From NCBI GenBank assembly GCA_028752905.1, contig JAQNBH010000017.1, forward strand, positions 36,106,101-36,170,100: a stretch of DNA of 64,000 nt, read 5' to 3'. The DNA comes from Cladorhizidae sp. MBARI D1340-BT2. Its lineage: Eukaryota; Porifera; Demospongiae; Poecilosclerida; Cladorhizidae. The notes beneath the pieces are model-generated. The model searched no databases. It had not been told where the DNA came from and was given only the letters and a program-made list of their open reading frames with translations. The first letter of the stretch is position 1. Each line of letters starts with the position of its first letter. The position numbers and the translations under genes were made by a program. Shown in pieces: positions 22,648-32,640 of the stretch.

Positions 22648-22949
22648 ATGTCTGCTCCAAGAGCTGTCCAAACTCGTTCCACGACGGACAGCAGCACAGA
22701 CCATGAGGAGACAAACTTAGTCTTACCAGCGGAAGATAACATACTAATTCCACTGTCACGGCAACGAAAGATCCAATGGAAGCGCTTCAACAAGCCATGA
22801 TTTCCATGATGCAGTGATGGAATATGACAGGAGAACGAGGAGAGAGGCTGATGCAGTACGCCAACAGCAAGAAGAAGCGAGGCTAAAAGCCGAACTGGAC
22901 AAGGAAACAGCAGAGAAAGCGAAGATTAAAAATTGGGAAGCCGACGCAG
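22648..22949 (+). pseudogene. Gypsy gag, N-terminal part
   Basis: Starts MSAPRAVQTRSTTDSS (ATG 22648), similar in style to the gag at 838. After a frameshift near 22790 it becomes a charged coiled-coil stretch (RRTREADAVRQQQEEARLKA) running into the Merlin target site. Gag continues at 24356. Confidence 0.65.
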
Positions 22950-24347
22950 GGATCAATCCCCCCCAAGGGTTGTACGCGTTTTAAATTACGCCGAATGTGT
23001 TAATGACACTTATAATGAAACTTATAATGAACTTATAATGAACTGTGCACGTGGGCTGGTGAACTGCACATTATAATTCCTTATAATTACATTGATTAAT
23101 ATTATTTAAAATATATAGTTTTTGTTTTTACCACGATATATCTTATAATAATTATATATATTTTACCACGATCGAATTAAGTTTTTACCATGTTTTTACC
23201 ACGATATATCTTTTACCATGTTTTATGTTTTAGGTATTGTGCATTTAAAATTAGTTATTTATTTAAAATTGATATTGATATTGTGCAGTTATGATATTGT
23301 GCAGTTATAGAACGGATGTTGTTCTTGTACGCCTCCTCCGTTGTCCGTCCTTTACGCTCCCTCCACATGAATTCATCCAGATACGATGGTAGCTGGTGAC
23401 GATGGACACCCTTCATCGATTTCATCTTTATCTTTGCCTATAAAGAATGTAGAATGTATTCAAGTTATGCATTATTAAATACCAGTTATATATATTTACC
23501 CTATTCCAATACGATTCTATGTGCTGAGTGTGCACCCCCATTGTATGGTCGACAAATTGAATCGAGTGGTTGACCGTAGCATGGCTAGCCACACCAGGCA
23601 CAGCTGCCACCCTCCTGTATGCGGCCCACTGGTCAGAGTGCACAATCATCGTTCCTTGTGCAACATGTGCTTGAATTATTGGCAGGAGTGTTGCTGCATC
23701 CCGTTGGGCCACAATCTGCATGAAACCTTGGAAAATATTGCAATAATAATTGACTATCGTGGCAAACACAAGAGGATGATCCAGCTTCGCAGCGGAAGCT
23801 GTGATTTAGAAAAAAAACTCCCTGTATATAAGTCAATGGTATGATTCAGTTTAATCAACACAACTGCCTGTATACCATGGCGAATTGATTTGCATGTTGA
23901 ACATGCCCAAGTTCAACCATCCTTCAATGAAGCCTTTCTTCTCAAAGTCATATTTATACTGCACAGGTGTGAATCACCAAATCCCCAATTATGCCAATTA
24001 TGTCTGTTTTACCTTCTACATGTCACAGAATTTGTCAATAAACCCTGGGTCTTCAGATAGTCTATAACCTCCTCATTTGTGCCAAAAGCAGCAGAAGCAA
24101 TGTATCTTAATGTTCCTGAAGCAGCCATGGACAGTTCACCAGTAAAATTGTTGAAACTTGGACAGACAATGAATGTGCCAGCAAAATTGTTGAAACTTGG
24201 ACAGACAATGTGCAGTTCACTAGCCAGTGCACAGTAAGAACGTGCACAGTTCATTATAAGTTTCATTAACACATTCGACACCTTTTGGTACCGCTCGCGT
24301 AATTAAAAACGCGCACGATTTTTTCGACCCTTGGCGGGGATTGATCC
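22950..24347 (-). mobile_element. Merlin DNA transposon, 1398 bp, nested in gag
   Basis: Ends GGATCAATCC (22950) and GGATTGATCC (24347) are inverted; related sequence extends about 80-95 bp inward (CGAATGTGTTAATGA...CTTATAATG on both sides). The 8-bp direct repeats CGACGCAG at 22942-22949 and 24348-24355 are the target duplication, the size typical of Merlin. The minus-strand transposase is of the IS1016/ISXO2 type. It sits inside a Gypsy gag, so it is younger than that element. Confidence 0.9.
23262..24281 (-). pseudogene. Merlin transposase (ISXO2-like DDE)
   Basis: N-terminal segment (24127-24010): MAASGTLRYIASAAFGTNEE then DYLKTQGLL, as before the zinc ribbon of Merlin/IS1595 transposases; a shifted piece KASLKDGWTWAC-like follows near 23920. 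Catalytic part (23769-23500): IVAQRDAATLLPII, GTMIVHSDQWAAYRRVAA (catalytic Asp), NHSIQFVDHTMGVHTQHIES and YWNR, the hallmark block of the family. A 62-bp intron (23438-23499, GTAAAT...ATAG) joins YWNR to the C-terminal exon VHRHQLPSYLDEFMWRERK, ending about 23262. Frame breaks between N-terminal and catalytic parts suggest inactivity. It would cut and paste the element. Confidence 0.85.
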
Positions 24348-24355
24348 CGACGCAG

Positions 24356-24752
24356 CACAATGAAATAAAGAGGAAGATAACCGACGAGCTGCAGACATAG
24401 TAGCCAAGAACTGCAGATGAAGAGGCAAGCCACCCTACATGCTCTGCAGAAGTTGGACAATCAGACCGACACGGAAACTTATCTGGTTCACTTCGAAGTG
24501 TCCATGGCGGAAGGTCTAATCCCTACCAGGGAGTGGATTCAATTACTACGGAAACAAGGGGAATCCAGGAACTAGATGGAACGATGCCTTACCAGGAATT
24601 CAAAACTCTATTTTTGGAGAGGCTTGGTCAGTAGTGCTAAGGCTAGACAGACAGTCTGGAGGAATCAGCCATCAGACCAACAGTCTCCTAGAGCACATCT
24701 GACTCCAATCATTCGAGGGATTAATAGACTGACTAACAATTTGAAGGATACC
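24356..24752 (+). pseudogene. Gypsy gag, middle part
   Basis: Between the Merlin and hAT insertions. Reads MKRQATLHALQKLDNQTDTE then YLVHFEVSMAEGLIP, the capsid start, and after a shift LPYQEFKTLFLERLG-like text (24580-24625). Ends ...TNNLKDT at the hAT target site. Two or more frame changes. Confidence 0.65.
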
Positions 24753-25215
24753 CAGGGGTGGATCCAGGAATTTTAGATTGGAGGAGTTGATGAACTACTC
24801 ACGGCCATAGCCACGTGGGTTTCCATGTTGCTCGGATCTCATGATCAGATCATTAATCATTTTGCAAATAAGCACCGTCCTGCATTTCTCTTGGCAATTA
24901 TATAACAAGACATATCATCACCAACATTATTATAACAAGAAATGTAAAATTGAACATGGTATCCTTTAAAAAAAAAATTGTGAGTAATAGTGCAAGTGCT
25001 CAGGAAACTTCCTTACTTATTCCGGGCTATGGTCCTGGCTGCCTGCCTACTAACAACCTAAGGAAGATGCTGGGGTGTATCCAGGAATTCTAGAAAGGTA
25101 CAGGGTGGGTGGGTGCAGGGGTGGAGAACTAGCCCATGCACACTGTACTGTGTAATGAATAAGAATATTTATCAGCTTAAAAGAACAGCAACTAAAGATA
25201 AACGGGAAACTATTT

Positions 25216-27698
25216 TCAGTCAATAAATAGTGAAGCTTGAAAGAGCCTTCTCGGGTGACACTGCACAAAAGCATGGCAGATATCATCAACTGACACTCTC
25301 ACTCCATAGTTCATGGCTATTACAGCAAGATCAGAAAAGTGTTGTTCAGTCAAAGTCGACCTTGTATATGTCTTTATCCTCCTGAGTAAACTAAATGATC
25401 GTTCTGCTTCAGCACTGGTTATAGGCAGAGTGTAAGCAATGACTATATAGTAAGCAATGAATGTTTGGGAAAGTATCAGAGTCACAAGAGCTAAGAGCTA
25501 GAAGAAGATTGTTGGGGATGGTAGCCTCATCTTTGTCTCGCTTATGCTCCCACAATGATTGCCATCTTCTTAGTTCACTTTTGAGAGACAAGGAACATGG
25601 AAAATCCTGTTCCCAGTACAGAAGGTCATCTATATGTTGTGATAGTTGAACACTCGGATTGCAGTTGAGCACTGAAGGCACAAGGCACAAAAGCATATGA
25701 CTGTTTTCCCTCACCTTGAAATCTTTCCTCCAACTGGTTAATGAATGAATCCAGCACTGGTATAGCAATGACTCTCTTGTAATGCTCTTTTGCTGATTGA
25801 CTTGGAGTGTTGCTTCGATTCCGTTGAATGCTTGTCTTTCTTGGAACACTCTCACTCACACCAATTGACTCAGCCAGTTCAAGTACCTCACAATACCACA
25901 AGCTAAAAACGGTCTCAATAGGGTTTTCAAGCATTCAATTGCTTCAGTAACTTTGTTATAGGCATCATATATATCTTGATCCTGCTTCTGAAGTTTTGAA
26001 GCAAGTATTTTTACTTCATCAAGAACATTCTTGGTGATCATAAAAACAGCAAGAGTTTGAAAAGAAGAGAGAGCAGCTTTCAGACCTTGTGCTTTCACTC
26101 TTGTCTCAGTATCCCAATTCCAGCTCCCATCTGATGAGCCTAAATTTGGGTAATCAGTAGGACACAAAATGGCATCTAAGAAAGTGATAAGTGGCTCATA
26201 CATTTCAAGAAACACTTCAAAGCATGTATGTCTCTCCACTCATCTTGTCTTACACATTCCTGGAAGCTTTCTTGCAAGAATTCATTGACTGTAAGTTCAA
26301 AAAGGTTTTGTCTCTTAGGGCTGTGAGCTAAAAAGAGGTGTGCTTCATTTATAACTAAAATCAAGTTTCGTACTTCCTGAACAAGACATGCTCTCGCAAT
26401 TGAAAGATTAAGGCAGTGTGAGTAGCAGTGTGTGTACAGAGCTAGTGGGCTGACCTCCTTGACTTTAGATTGAACTCCTGCAATGCCAGATGACATCACA
26501 GATGCTCCATCATAAGCTTGCCCTCTAATTCTACAGGAATCTAAAGAAACTGAAGGACTAGAAACTGTTTCAAGAATCTTTCTTGAAATGGATGAAGCAT
26601 TGGCTCGGTCCAAGTAGACAAAGCTAATCAGGCACTCCTTGATATGAGGATCAGTGGGGGAGGACAGATCAACATACCTGAAGCACACAGAAAGAATCTC
26701 TTGATTAGAATGAGGATCTGTGGCTTCATCAGCAATGATGGTGAAAGGCAACTTTTTTCTCGGAGCTGTTCAGTTATATGCTCTCTAATTTTAGATGCAT
26801 ATAGGTGAATAACCTCATTTTGAATGGTCTTGCTGGTATACTTCGTGTTCCTTTTAGCTGAGAGAAGGTGTTTGTGTAGGAGCTTATCTGTCTTAGCCAA
26901 AAGCTGAAGTGTGGCTACAAAATTGCCCCTGTTGAGATCTTCATATGAGAAATCCACTCTGTAGTCAGAGTGGCCTCTGAATGGTAGTGCTTGCTTTGCC
27001 AAAAACTCTACAGCCAAAACTATCTGCTGGAGAACATGCCTGTTCTCTTCAGCTTGTTGGTTGCTCTGTTTCAATAGCCTTGTATCTATCCTTTCATCTG
27101 GTTGGTTAAAATTTCTGAGAAAAAGGTCTACCCTCTCAGCTACACGGCAATGCATTTGAGTCTGCATGGCATACAAGTACACCATCCTTGCCAAGTGCTT
27201 TTGAGTATGGTTTCTGGTTTGGGGACAAAACAACAAACCAGAACGATTGCCAACTCCAGAAACACTGCCTCTAACCGGCTGCTCTGGAAAAACTATACAA
27301 TATCTGCAAAGACCACCTGCAAAAACAGTGCTGTATGAAAGCCAAGGAAATTGTACTAACCATCCAAGCTGGAAGGATACACTCCAGGTTTTTCCTACTT
27401 TGGTAACCTGATGTGAATGAAGATGATCAGAAGAAGAAGGTTTGGAATGATGAGAAAGATATTGCTTCTTATGATCATCTGGGATATTATTTGCTAATGA
27501 CCTAAGCTTATCCCAGTTACCTTGAGCGGCTTCAACTATTGTTCCTAAGTCCACCTGTCCAATAGTTGACAGAACTACACTGAGTGATGTAGTCATCATA
27601 TCAATTGTTGTTGAGCATAACTGAGAAACAGTAGTTGGCATTGACAAGGAAGAGCTCGATGTAGTGGTTGTGACTGTCATTGATGTGTGATCGAACAA
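25216..27698 (-). pseudogene. hAT transposase, nearly full length
   Basis: N-terminus at 27698 is Ser/Thr rich; zf-TTF-like region (LCRYCIVFPEQPVRG) near 27290; then AKQALPFRGHSDYRVDF and NEVIHLYASKIREHI. After a frameshift near 26755 comes PFTIIADEATDPHSNQEIL (catalytic Asp), CRIRGQAYDGASVMSSG and LYTHCYSHCLNLSIA (DUF4371/RNase-H fold), then SPKRQNLFEL. The C-terminal dimerisation domain is ITSAEAERSFSLLRRIKTY at about 25360-25420. About four frame changes in roughly 2.4 kb; otherwise the order is complete. The protein would bind the terminal repeats and move the element. Confidence 0.85.
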
Positions 27699-28033
27699 AT
27701 AAATCTATATTAGTTGATGCACTAGAGTTACCATCACAGCAGTCGTTGACACAGGGATATGGGACCCAGGCTCGATTCTACATTGCTATTATAAATTGAG
27801 CATTCAACTCTTAACCTTTATTGTTCATATACTAGCTGTATCAAAAAAAAGTTGTCAGCTGGGTGCAATCCCTGGGTGATGGCCTCTTTCTACTTCCAGA
27901 CATGGCAATATTGATGGCAGATGCAAAATGAATTATATAGCTATAATATAGCTATTATCATGCACAGCTACATTCCAGGAGTGTGGGTTTACTAGAATTT
28001 CATTCATATTTAACAGTTTGTAGTTTAACCAAA

Positions 28034-28166
28034 GTGTCTATATCTAACAAAGTGTCTATATCTAACAAGTGTCTATATCTAACAAGTATCTATATCTAAC
28101 AAAGTGTCTATATCTAACAAGTGACAAGTGTCTATATCTAACAAAGTGTCTATATCTAACAAAGAA
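28034..28166 (+). repeat. Short minisatellite, seven units
   Basis: Seven direct copies of GTGTCTATATCTAACAAA with small length changes, inside the hAT element near its right end. Units are contiguous without spacers, so not a CRISPR. Confidence 0.85.
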
Positions 28167-28246
28167 ACTAGAGGTGGAGCTAGTGTTTAGAACATTATGA
28201 GGGGGTTGTAACCCCAGAACCCCCCCCTGGATCCACCCCTGATACC

Positions 28247-28747
28247 AAAGAATTCATGATGGAGATGTTCCAAGGTGTTCTTACCCTATATTACTCTGCC
28301 GAGATGTGCCACTCACTGAGAGGGAAGGATTTCAACAACATGCAACAAATCGTGGACGACATGGAAGCGGCTAGACCATACTCAGAGCGCTCAAAGATGC
28401 ATAGGACAGCAGCCGAAAGGACGTTCAGCAACAGGAGACAGCAGTGGACCAGACCTAGAGATGCACAACTTACAGAGGGAACAGGTGGGTGCTTAACTAA
28501 GGGTGGGAGTGGGGGTGAGCTTGCTGGGTTGAGTGAGGGGGGGGGCCAAAGGGGTAGCCGGTGGTGGCCAGGATGTCCCAGCCCTTTCTAAGAACCCATT
28601 GTGCCACTATTGTAAACAGCCAGGGCACTATAAGAGAAATTGTCCCAAGTTGAAATCTAAACTGGGAAAGATCAACTCAGAATCAGAGTCAGAGGAACAT
28701 AAGGCCTTAATTAGGATAGGAACCATTGATGGTAGACCCTGTAGGTG
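28247..28747 (+). pseudogene. Gypsy gag C-terminus with CCHC zinc knuckle
   Basis: Continues the capsid (KEFMMEMFQGVLTLYYSAEM, then FNNMQQIVDDMEAARP), then a Gly-rich linker, a frame change near 28550, and the zinc knuckle CHYCKQPGHYKRNC (about 28602-28643), which binds the element RNA. A TGA at 28746-28748 lies in frame between this and the protease. Confidence 0.75.
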
Positions 28748-28748
28748 A

Positions 28749-30219
28749 TTGATTGACACGGGTGCTAACCGAAAAACTGTTCCTGCACGCTTTATCCAGC
28801 CTAACAAGTTTACTGGGGTTGAGGAGAAAGCTGTGCTAGCAACTAATGGGATTGAGAGCCTTAGGACCGCTGAGGTTGATTTGAAGATAGATGGTATCAC
28901 CCATACCATGGTAATCTTTGTTATTGACGTGGATGCGTCTCATGTATTATTGGGTACAGATCATCCTGTTGTTAAACATTGGATTACAAGGAAGTCCTTA
29001 CCAGAGCTGGCTGATGCTCCTGTGCCTATAGCAGCCATTACTAGGGCACAAAGCCAGGCACTGGAAGCACAAGATGCCACCGATGAGGTAGCAAGTGCTC
29101 AGTCTGGAGCTAAGGTTAAGCCCTTTTTGCATGAACAACCCAAAGTTACCAGTCCTCCTGGAGAGGAAGGAGTCAGCGCGAGTGCGGATGAGGTAGTAGA
29201 TGAGGTGGAAGAAGACTCTTCGGTCTTGGTTGAGGAAGTTGTCCTTAATGGGTTAGAGGGAGCTCAATCTAGTGACCAGCCAATTCCGGTGCTTTCCAAA
29301 AGCGAGGAAGAAGTTAGGAAGCTAGTTGCTCAGCAGGAGGAAGATGGTAGCCTGTCGGAGATGAGGAGTAAAGCTGAAAAGCAGGAAGATGGTTATTGTA
29401 GGGAGAACGGAGTACTAGTGCATGTCAAGTTGGTAGATCCTCAAAAAGAGCTGTCTAGAATTGTCGTGCCATCTTGTAGAAGGAAAGAGGTGTTGGACAT
29501 TGGGCACAGAGGGTTAGTTGGTGGACACAATAAGATGCTTGCCATCCTATCTCACCACTTCACATGGCCTGGTATTAGGAAAGACATTAGGGCATACTGT
29601 AGTGCCTGCCCAGAATGTCAAAAGGCAGGGAGGCAGCTACAGCCTAGAGTACCCATGGTAGTTACACCAACCATATCAGAACTTTACCAAAGGATGGCCT
29701 GGGTTCTGGTAGGAAAATTGGATAAAACTTAACAAGGTCACAGGTATATCCTGACCATTATGTGTCTCGGGACCAGATACCCATATGCTATTCCTTTGAA
29801 ACAGGTAGATGCTGAATCAGTAGCAGAGGGTTTAATGGAAGTAATCAGTCACACAGGCACTCCGGTGAACTCTTGTCAGATCAAGGATCTGTTTTTCTGG
29901 GAAAGGGTTATGTAGGCTCTTGAATATTAAACAGATAAAGACCACAGCCTACCACCCCCAGACCAACGGGGTACTAGAACGGTGGCATGGTTGTTTGAAG
30001 AGTATGATTCGTAAGATCCAGGGCAAAGACCAAGAATGGGACAAACTCCTAAAGTATTGCTTGTTAGCATACAGAGCTACCCCCCACACAGCCACAGGGT
30101 TTTTACCTTACGAATTAGTTCACGGTAAGAGCATGACAAGTCCCCTTGTGGCAGTTAAAGCGGGCTGGATAGGTGGAGAATCAGCTTTGCCAGCACGGTT
30201 GAGTGGGTACAGGTATTGA
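28749..30219 (+). pseudogene. Gypsy protease-integrase
   Basis: Aspartic protease starts at once: LIDTGANRKTVPARF (catalytic DTG) and HVLLGTDHPVVKHW. A linker AAITRAQSQALE and an acidic region lead to integrase: HRGLVGGHNKMLAIL...ACPECQKAG is the H2C2 zinc finger (about 29500-29620). After a TAA at 29730 the core reads QGHRYILTIMCLGTRYPYAI and, from 29920, TTAYHPQTNGVLERWHG with the catalytic Glu, to 30219. Part of the core (second Asp region near 29870) is damaged. There is no RT between PR and IN. Roles: polyprotein cleavage and insertion of cDNA. Confidence 0.8.
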
Positions 30220-30256
30220 GGGAGACCCTAGTAGCTCTACACGTAGTAGCTCATAG

Positions 30257-30296
30257 AAAATTGAAGGTGTTGATTGGTCGACGCCTTCAATTTTCC
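30257..30296. repeat. Hairpin just after the Gypsy truncation
   Basis: GAAAATTGAAGG and CCTTCAATTTTC form a 12-bp inverted repeat with a loop of about 15 bases. It begins about 35 bp after the last integrase codons and may be the tip of a MITE or stem of another element. Confidence 0.5.
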
Positions 30297-30680
30297 ACCC
30301 GCGTGCTTGACCAGGTAATAACTTTTTAACGCCTACTCAAAACGGTCCTTGTATATATGCTTCCTCGTACCATTTTTTTTTTTTGGCACTTCACAACTCG
30401 GAGTGGTTTCTTCCGGCGATTTTCGGGTGCAGGTTTTTGAGGTCCCTCGCTTTAGGGTCTAGTAACTTGCCTATAGTTATACCTATGATACATATTTTAG
30501 TATCAAAAGAGAGCACACAGAGAGACCTATCTTTTGAGATATATATCAAGTCCATACCATGAAGTTTGCAGAATCTACTGAGCTCTAAAGTTGTAACCAC
30601 AGGTAAAAAAAAAAAAAATTAAAGTTTGCAGAAGGTCCCCCTTATTAATTAATTAAAGAAATGTCTCTCAAAAGGACTTC
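30297..30680. other. Unassigned spacer
   Basis: Contains T13 and A13 homopolymers and no recognised frame. Confidence 0.4.
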
Positions 30681-31135
30681 CTAATATTTCTTCAAGGTCA
30701 CCATACCACAATTAACGGGTGGATGTACCAATACCAAGCTCATCATTACTTTGCTGGATTTTGCTATCAGTGATATCGATAAAAGTGATATCATCTGTGG
30801 ACTTGATAACATCGGGGTCAATGAAATTGCTGACAAACGAATGCAAGAGTCGACACACATCAGCCTGCAAAGTACCAATACGGCTGGCATGAGTTTGAAA
30901 AACAGGGAAAAGACATTTAATTCAAAGGCTTAAGGGCATATAGAACGAAGTTACAAAATAACTTCACTTGAGGATCCTTAAGCAGCCAAGCCACCCTCTG
31001 TACATGCTCATTGTCAGGTTCAGTCTCAGCTATCCTATCAAAATAGCATGAAGAGCTGGTTACTGCTGAATCAATCTCTTCAAGCAGCGTTCTAAAGTCA
31101 GCCACCTGGTTGAACAGTGCTTTAGAACTCAAAGT
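30680..31135 (-). pseudogene. Fragment of a hAT-type (DUF4371-like) protein
   Basis: The minus strand from 31132 reads FNQVADFRTLLEEIDSAVTS, WLLKDPQVKLFCNFVLYALK and, after a break at about 30917, THASRIGTLQADVCRLLHSF and NDELGIGTSTR. I recognise this as the helical middle region of hAT-derived proteins between the catalytic segments. Only about 150 residues remain. It precedes the fucosyltransferase-like gene in divergent orientation but is not part of it. Confidence 0.5.
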
Positions 31136-31201
31136 GGTTTAATATTGCTAAACTCAAGTTGAATTTCAACAATAATTAAAATTCAAAGGTCACGGTAGCT
31201 T

Positions 31202-32640
31202 TTGCAGGTTCGTTTCCGGGATTGCGGGAGAAAAGCAGGTCCGGGGAGGTTTGGTAAGTCTGTACCGAAGTCGCTCAGATTTAGAAGGAAAGTCGTGAGA
31301 AATAATCTCGTGTTGCTATCATCGGTTGCGTTTGTCTTTTTAATCTGCGTCAACTATATATATCTTCTACAAGTATCAATATATTATGCCAACGATTCCC
31401 AGAACTTTCAAATTACCTCGTGTCAAGGTCATTTCAGAATTATTACTCTCTGAGAGGGATCCCCTTGAAATATCCTGCAGGGTCCTTTCGAAATGAGTTA
31501 CTGAGTGGGATCCCTTTGAAATGTCCTGTTGGAGGGGTTTATTCAGAAGTTGACTTGCTATTAAAGAAGTATGAAAGATTTCTCAAGATCTTGGAGAACT
31601 ACGCATCTTATCATGATACTATGAGGAAGTCGCCTTCCAGAAGGACACTGGTGTGGTGGTGTAGTAGTTTCATGTACTGTGGTGGACTTGGGTGTCGGAT
31701 TAAGGGCATTACTTATAGCCTCCTCCTTGCCTTGCTCAGGCTTCTCATAGTCTGGCCGACTTATTCGGAAGGTGATTTTCTCCATCCACACATGATCAAT
31801 TGGAAGGACAATACGGTCATTGACCTCTTGAAAATGCGTTCCAGTTGGACATTGAAATCTGATGATATCATTGGTCCACATCACTTCACGTTCTGGAGCG
31901 TTCTTGGAGGAAGAGTTGACAAGATTAAAGACACTATGGAGAATTACATGAGGATCATTGGTAGCAATGCAAAAAATGTTATTCTTTCTACAAACTTGGA
32001 GCCATGTTCATTACTGGATCAAGAGAGAAATGGAAATAATGCCAACTGGTTAATGGATGGGATGAAACGACATGGTATTTCTAATTTGTCCAACAATGAA
32101 CTGGATGATATGGTTGGCATCGTATTCCGCTACTTATTCAAGCCGGATGATGAGGTGCTTGAACGGATGTCTGCAGCTGCAGAGGTGCTCGGCCTGAACC
32201 ACTTGCCATATGTGTCAGTTCATGTGAGAACAGGTTTTGCAAAAATGCCACATGTTGAACGAGATAAGAATCCAAAATTATTGCGGCTCAGCTCAGAATG
32301 GAAACTATCTCTTCGCTGTGCAGTAAACGCTGCAGATGGCAAGAACACGACTCACATTTTTCTAGCTACAGACAGTAACTATGTAAAGGAAATCGCCTTG
32401 AACAAATATGGAACGAGGATTCGTACCCTGAAAAATGTTATAATTCACGTGGACAAGGAGCCACATCCTCTGTCGGCTGAGGATAGAGAAGGGGTCATTG
32501 TGGTGTTAGTTGAGTTCTTGCTTATTGCACAGGGGAAGATCTTGGTGAGGGGGGATAGTGGGTTTTCAATAGCAGCTGGGTTACTATGTGGAATGTATGA
32601 TGGAAGCAAGACTGTGAGAAAGGTAGACAAGTGTTCCTGA
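31202..32640 (+). CDS. Fucosyltransferase-like type II membrane protein (frame break in stem)
   Basis: N-terminal frame (31202-31453): basic SLRFRRKVVRNN followed by a hydrophobic segment LVLLSSVAFVFLICVNYIYL, a type II Golgi signal anchor. A different frame (about 31420-32640) carries stem and catalytic domain: CGGLGCRIKGITYSLLLALL (donor-site loop), VSVHVRTG (motif I, HxR), HIFLATDSNYVKEIAL (ATD motif) and GDSGFSIAAGLLCGM (Ser-Phe-Ser-like motif III). These motifs and their order match the GDP-fucose fucosyltransferase superfamily (GT11/23/37/65-like). The frame change between 31390 and 31426 could be an unrecognised intron, an indel, or a sequencing error. No ATG is visible for the anchor frame; an acceptor-like TTTTGCAG (31199-31206) suggests an upstream exon. 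Likely role: fucosylation of secreted glycans or glycoproteins. Confidence 0.7.
31427..31532 (+). repeat. 54-bp tandem duplication in the transferase stem
   Basis: Two diverged direct copies (31427 and 31481) encode RGIPLKYPAG and SGIPLKCPVG. The match is kept at protein level in the downstream frame, suggesting that frame is coding here. Confidence 0.65.

Larger units (their letters stand above)
24753..28241 (-). mobile_element. hAT element with 5-bp target duplication
   Basis: Terminal inverted repeat CAGGGGTGGATCCAGG at 24753 and its exact complement ending at 28241. Target duplication ATACC at 24748-24752 and 28242-28246. Removing the element plus one ATACC joins gag codons ...LKDT and KEFMMEMF in frame, which confirms both ends. 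A second, similar terminus (CTGGGGTGTATCCAGGAATT at about 25070) lies inside the left end, suggesting an internal duplication or an insertion of a relative. Transposase is on the minus strand. Confidence 0.85.
22648..30219 (+). mobile_element. Ty3/Gypsy element with order gag-PR-IN, doubly interrupted
   Basis: A single decayed retroelement in four blocks: 22648-22949, 24356-24752, 28247-28747 (gag) and 28749-30219 (protease then integrase). It is split by Merlin (22950-24347) and hAT (24753-28241); removing each insert with one target copy joins matching gag sequence. Integrase follows protease with no RT between, the order of Gmr1-like Gypsy elements in which IN precedes RT. RT and RNase H, expected downstream, are absent after 30219, so the 3' part is lost. 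Confidence 0.7.

Noticed and set aside
28034..28166. CRISPR-like direct repeats
   Set aside because: Units are contiguous without spacers, inside a eukaryotic hAT element.
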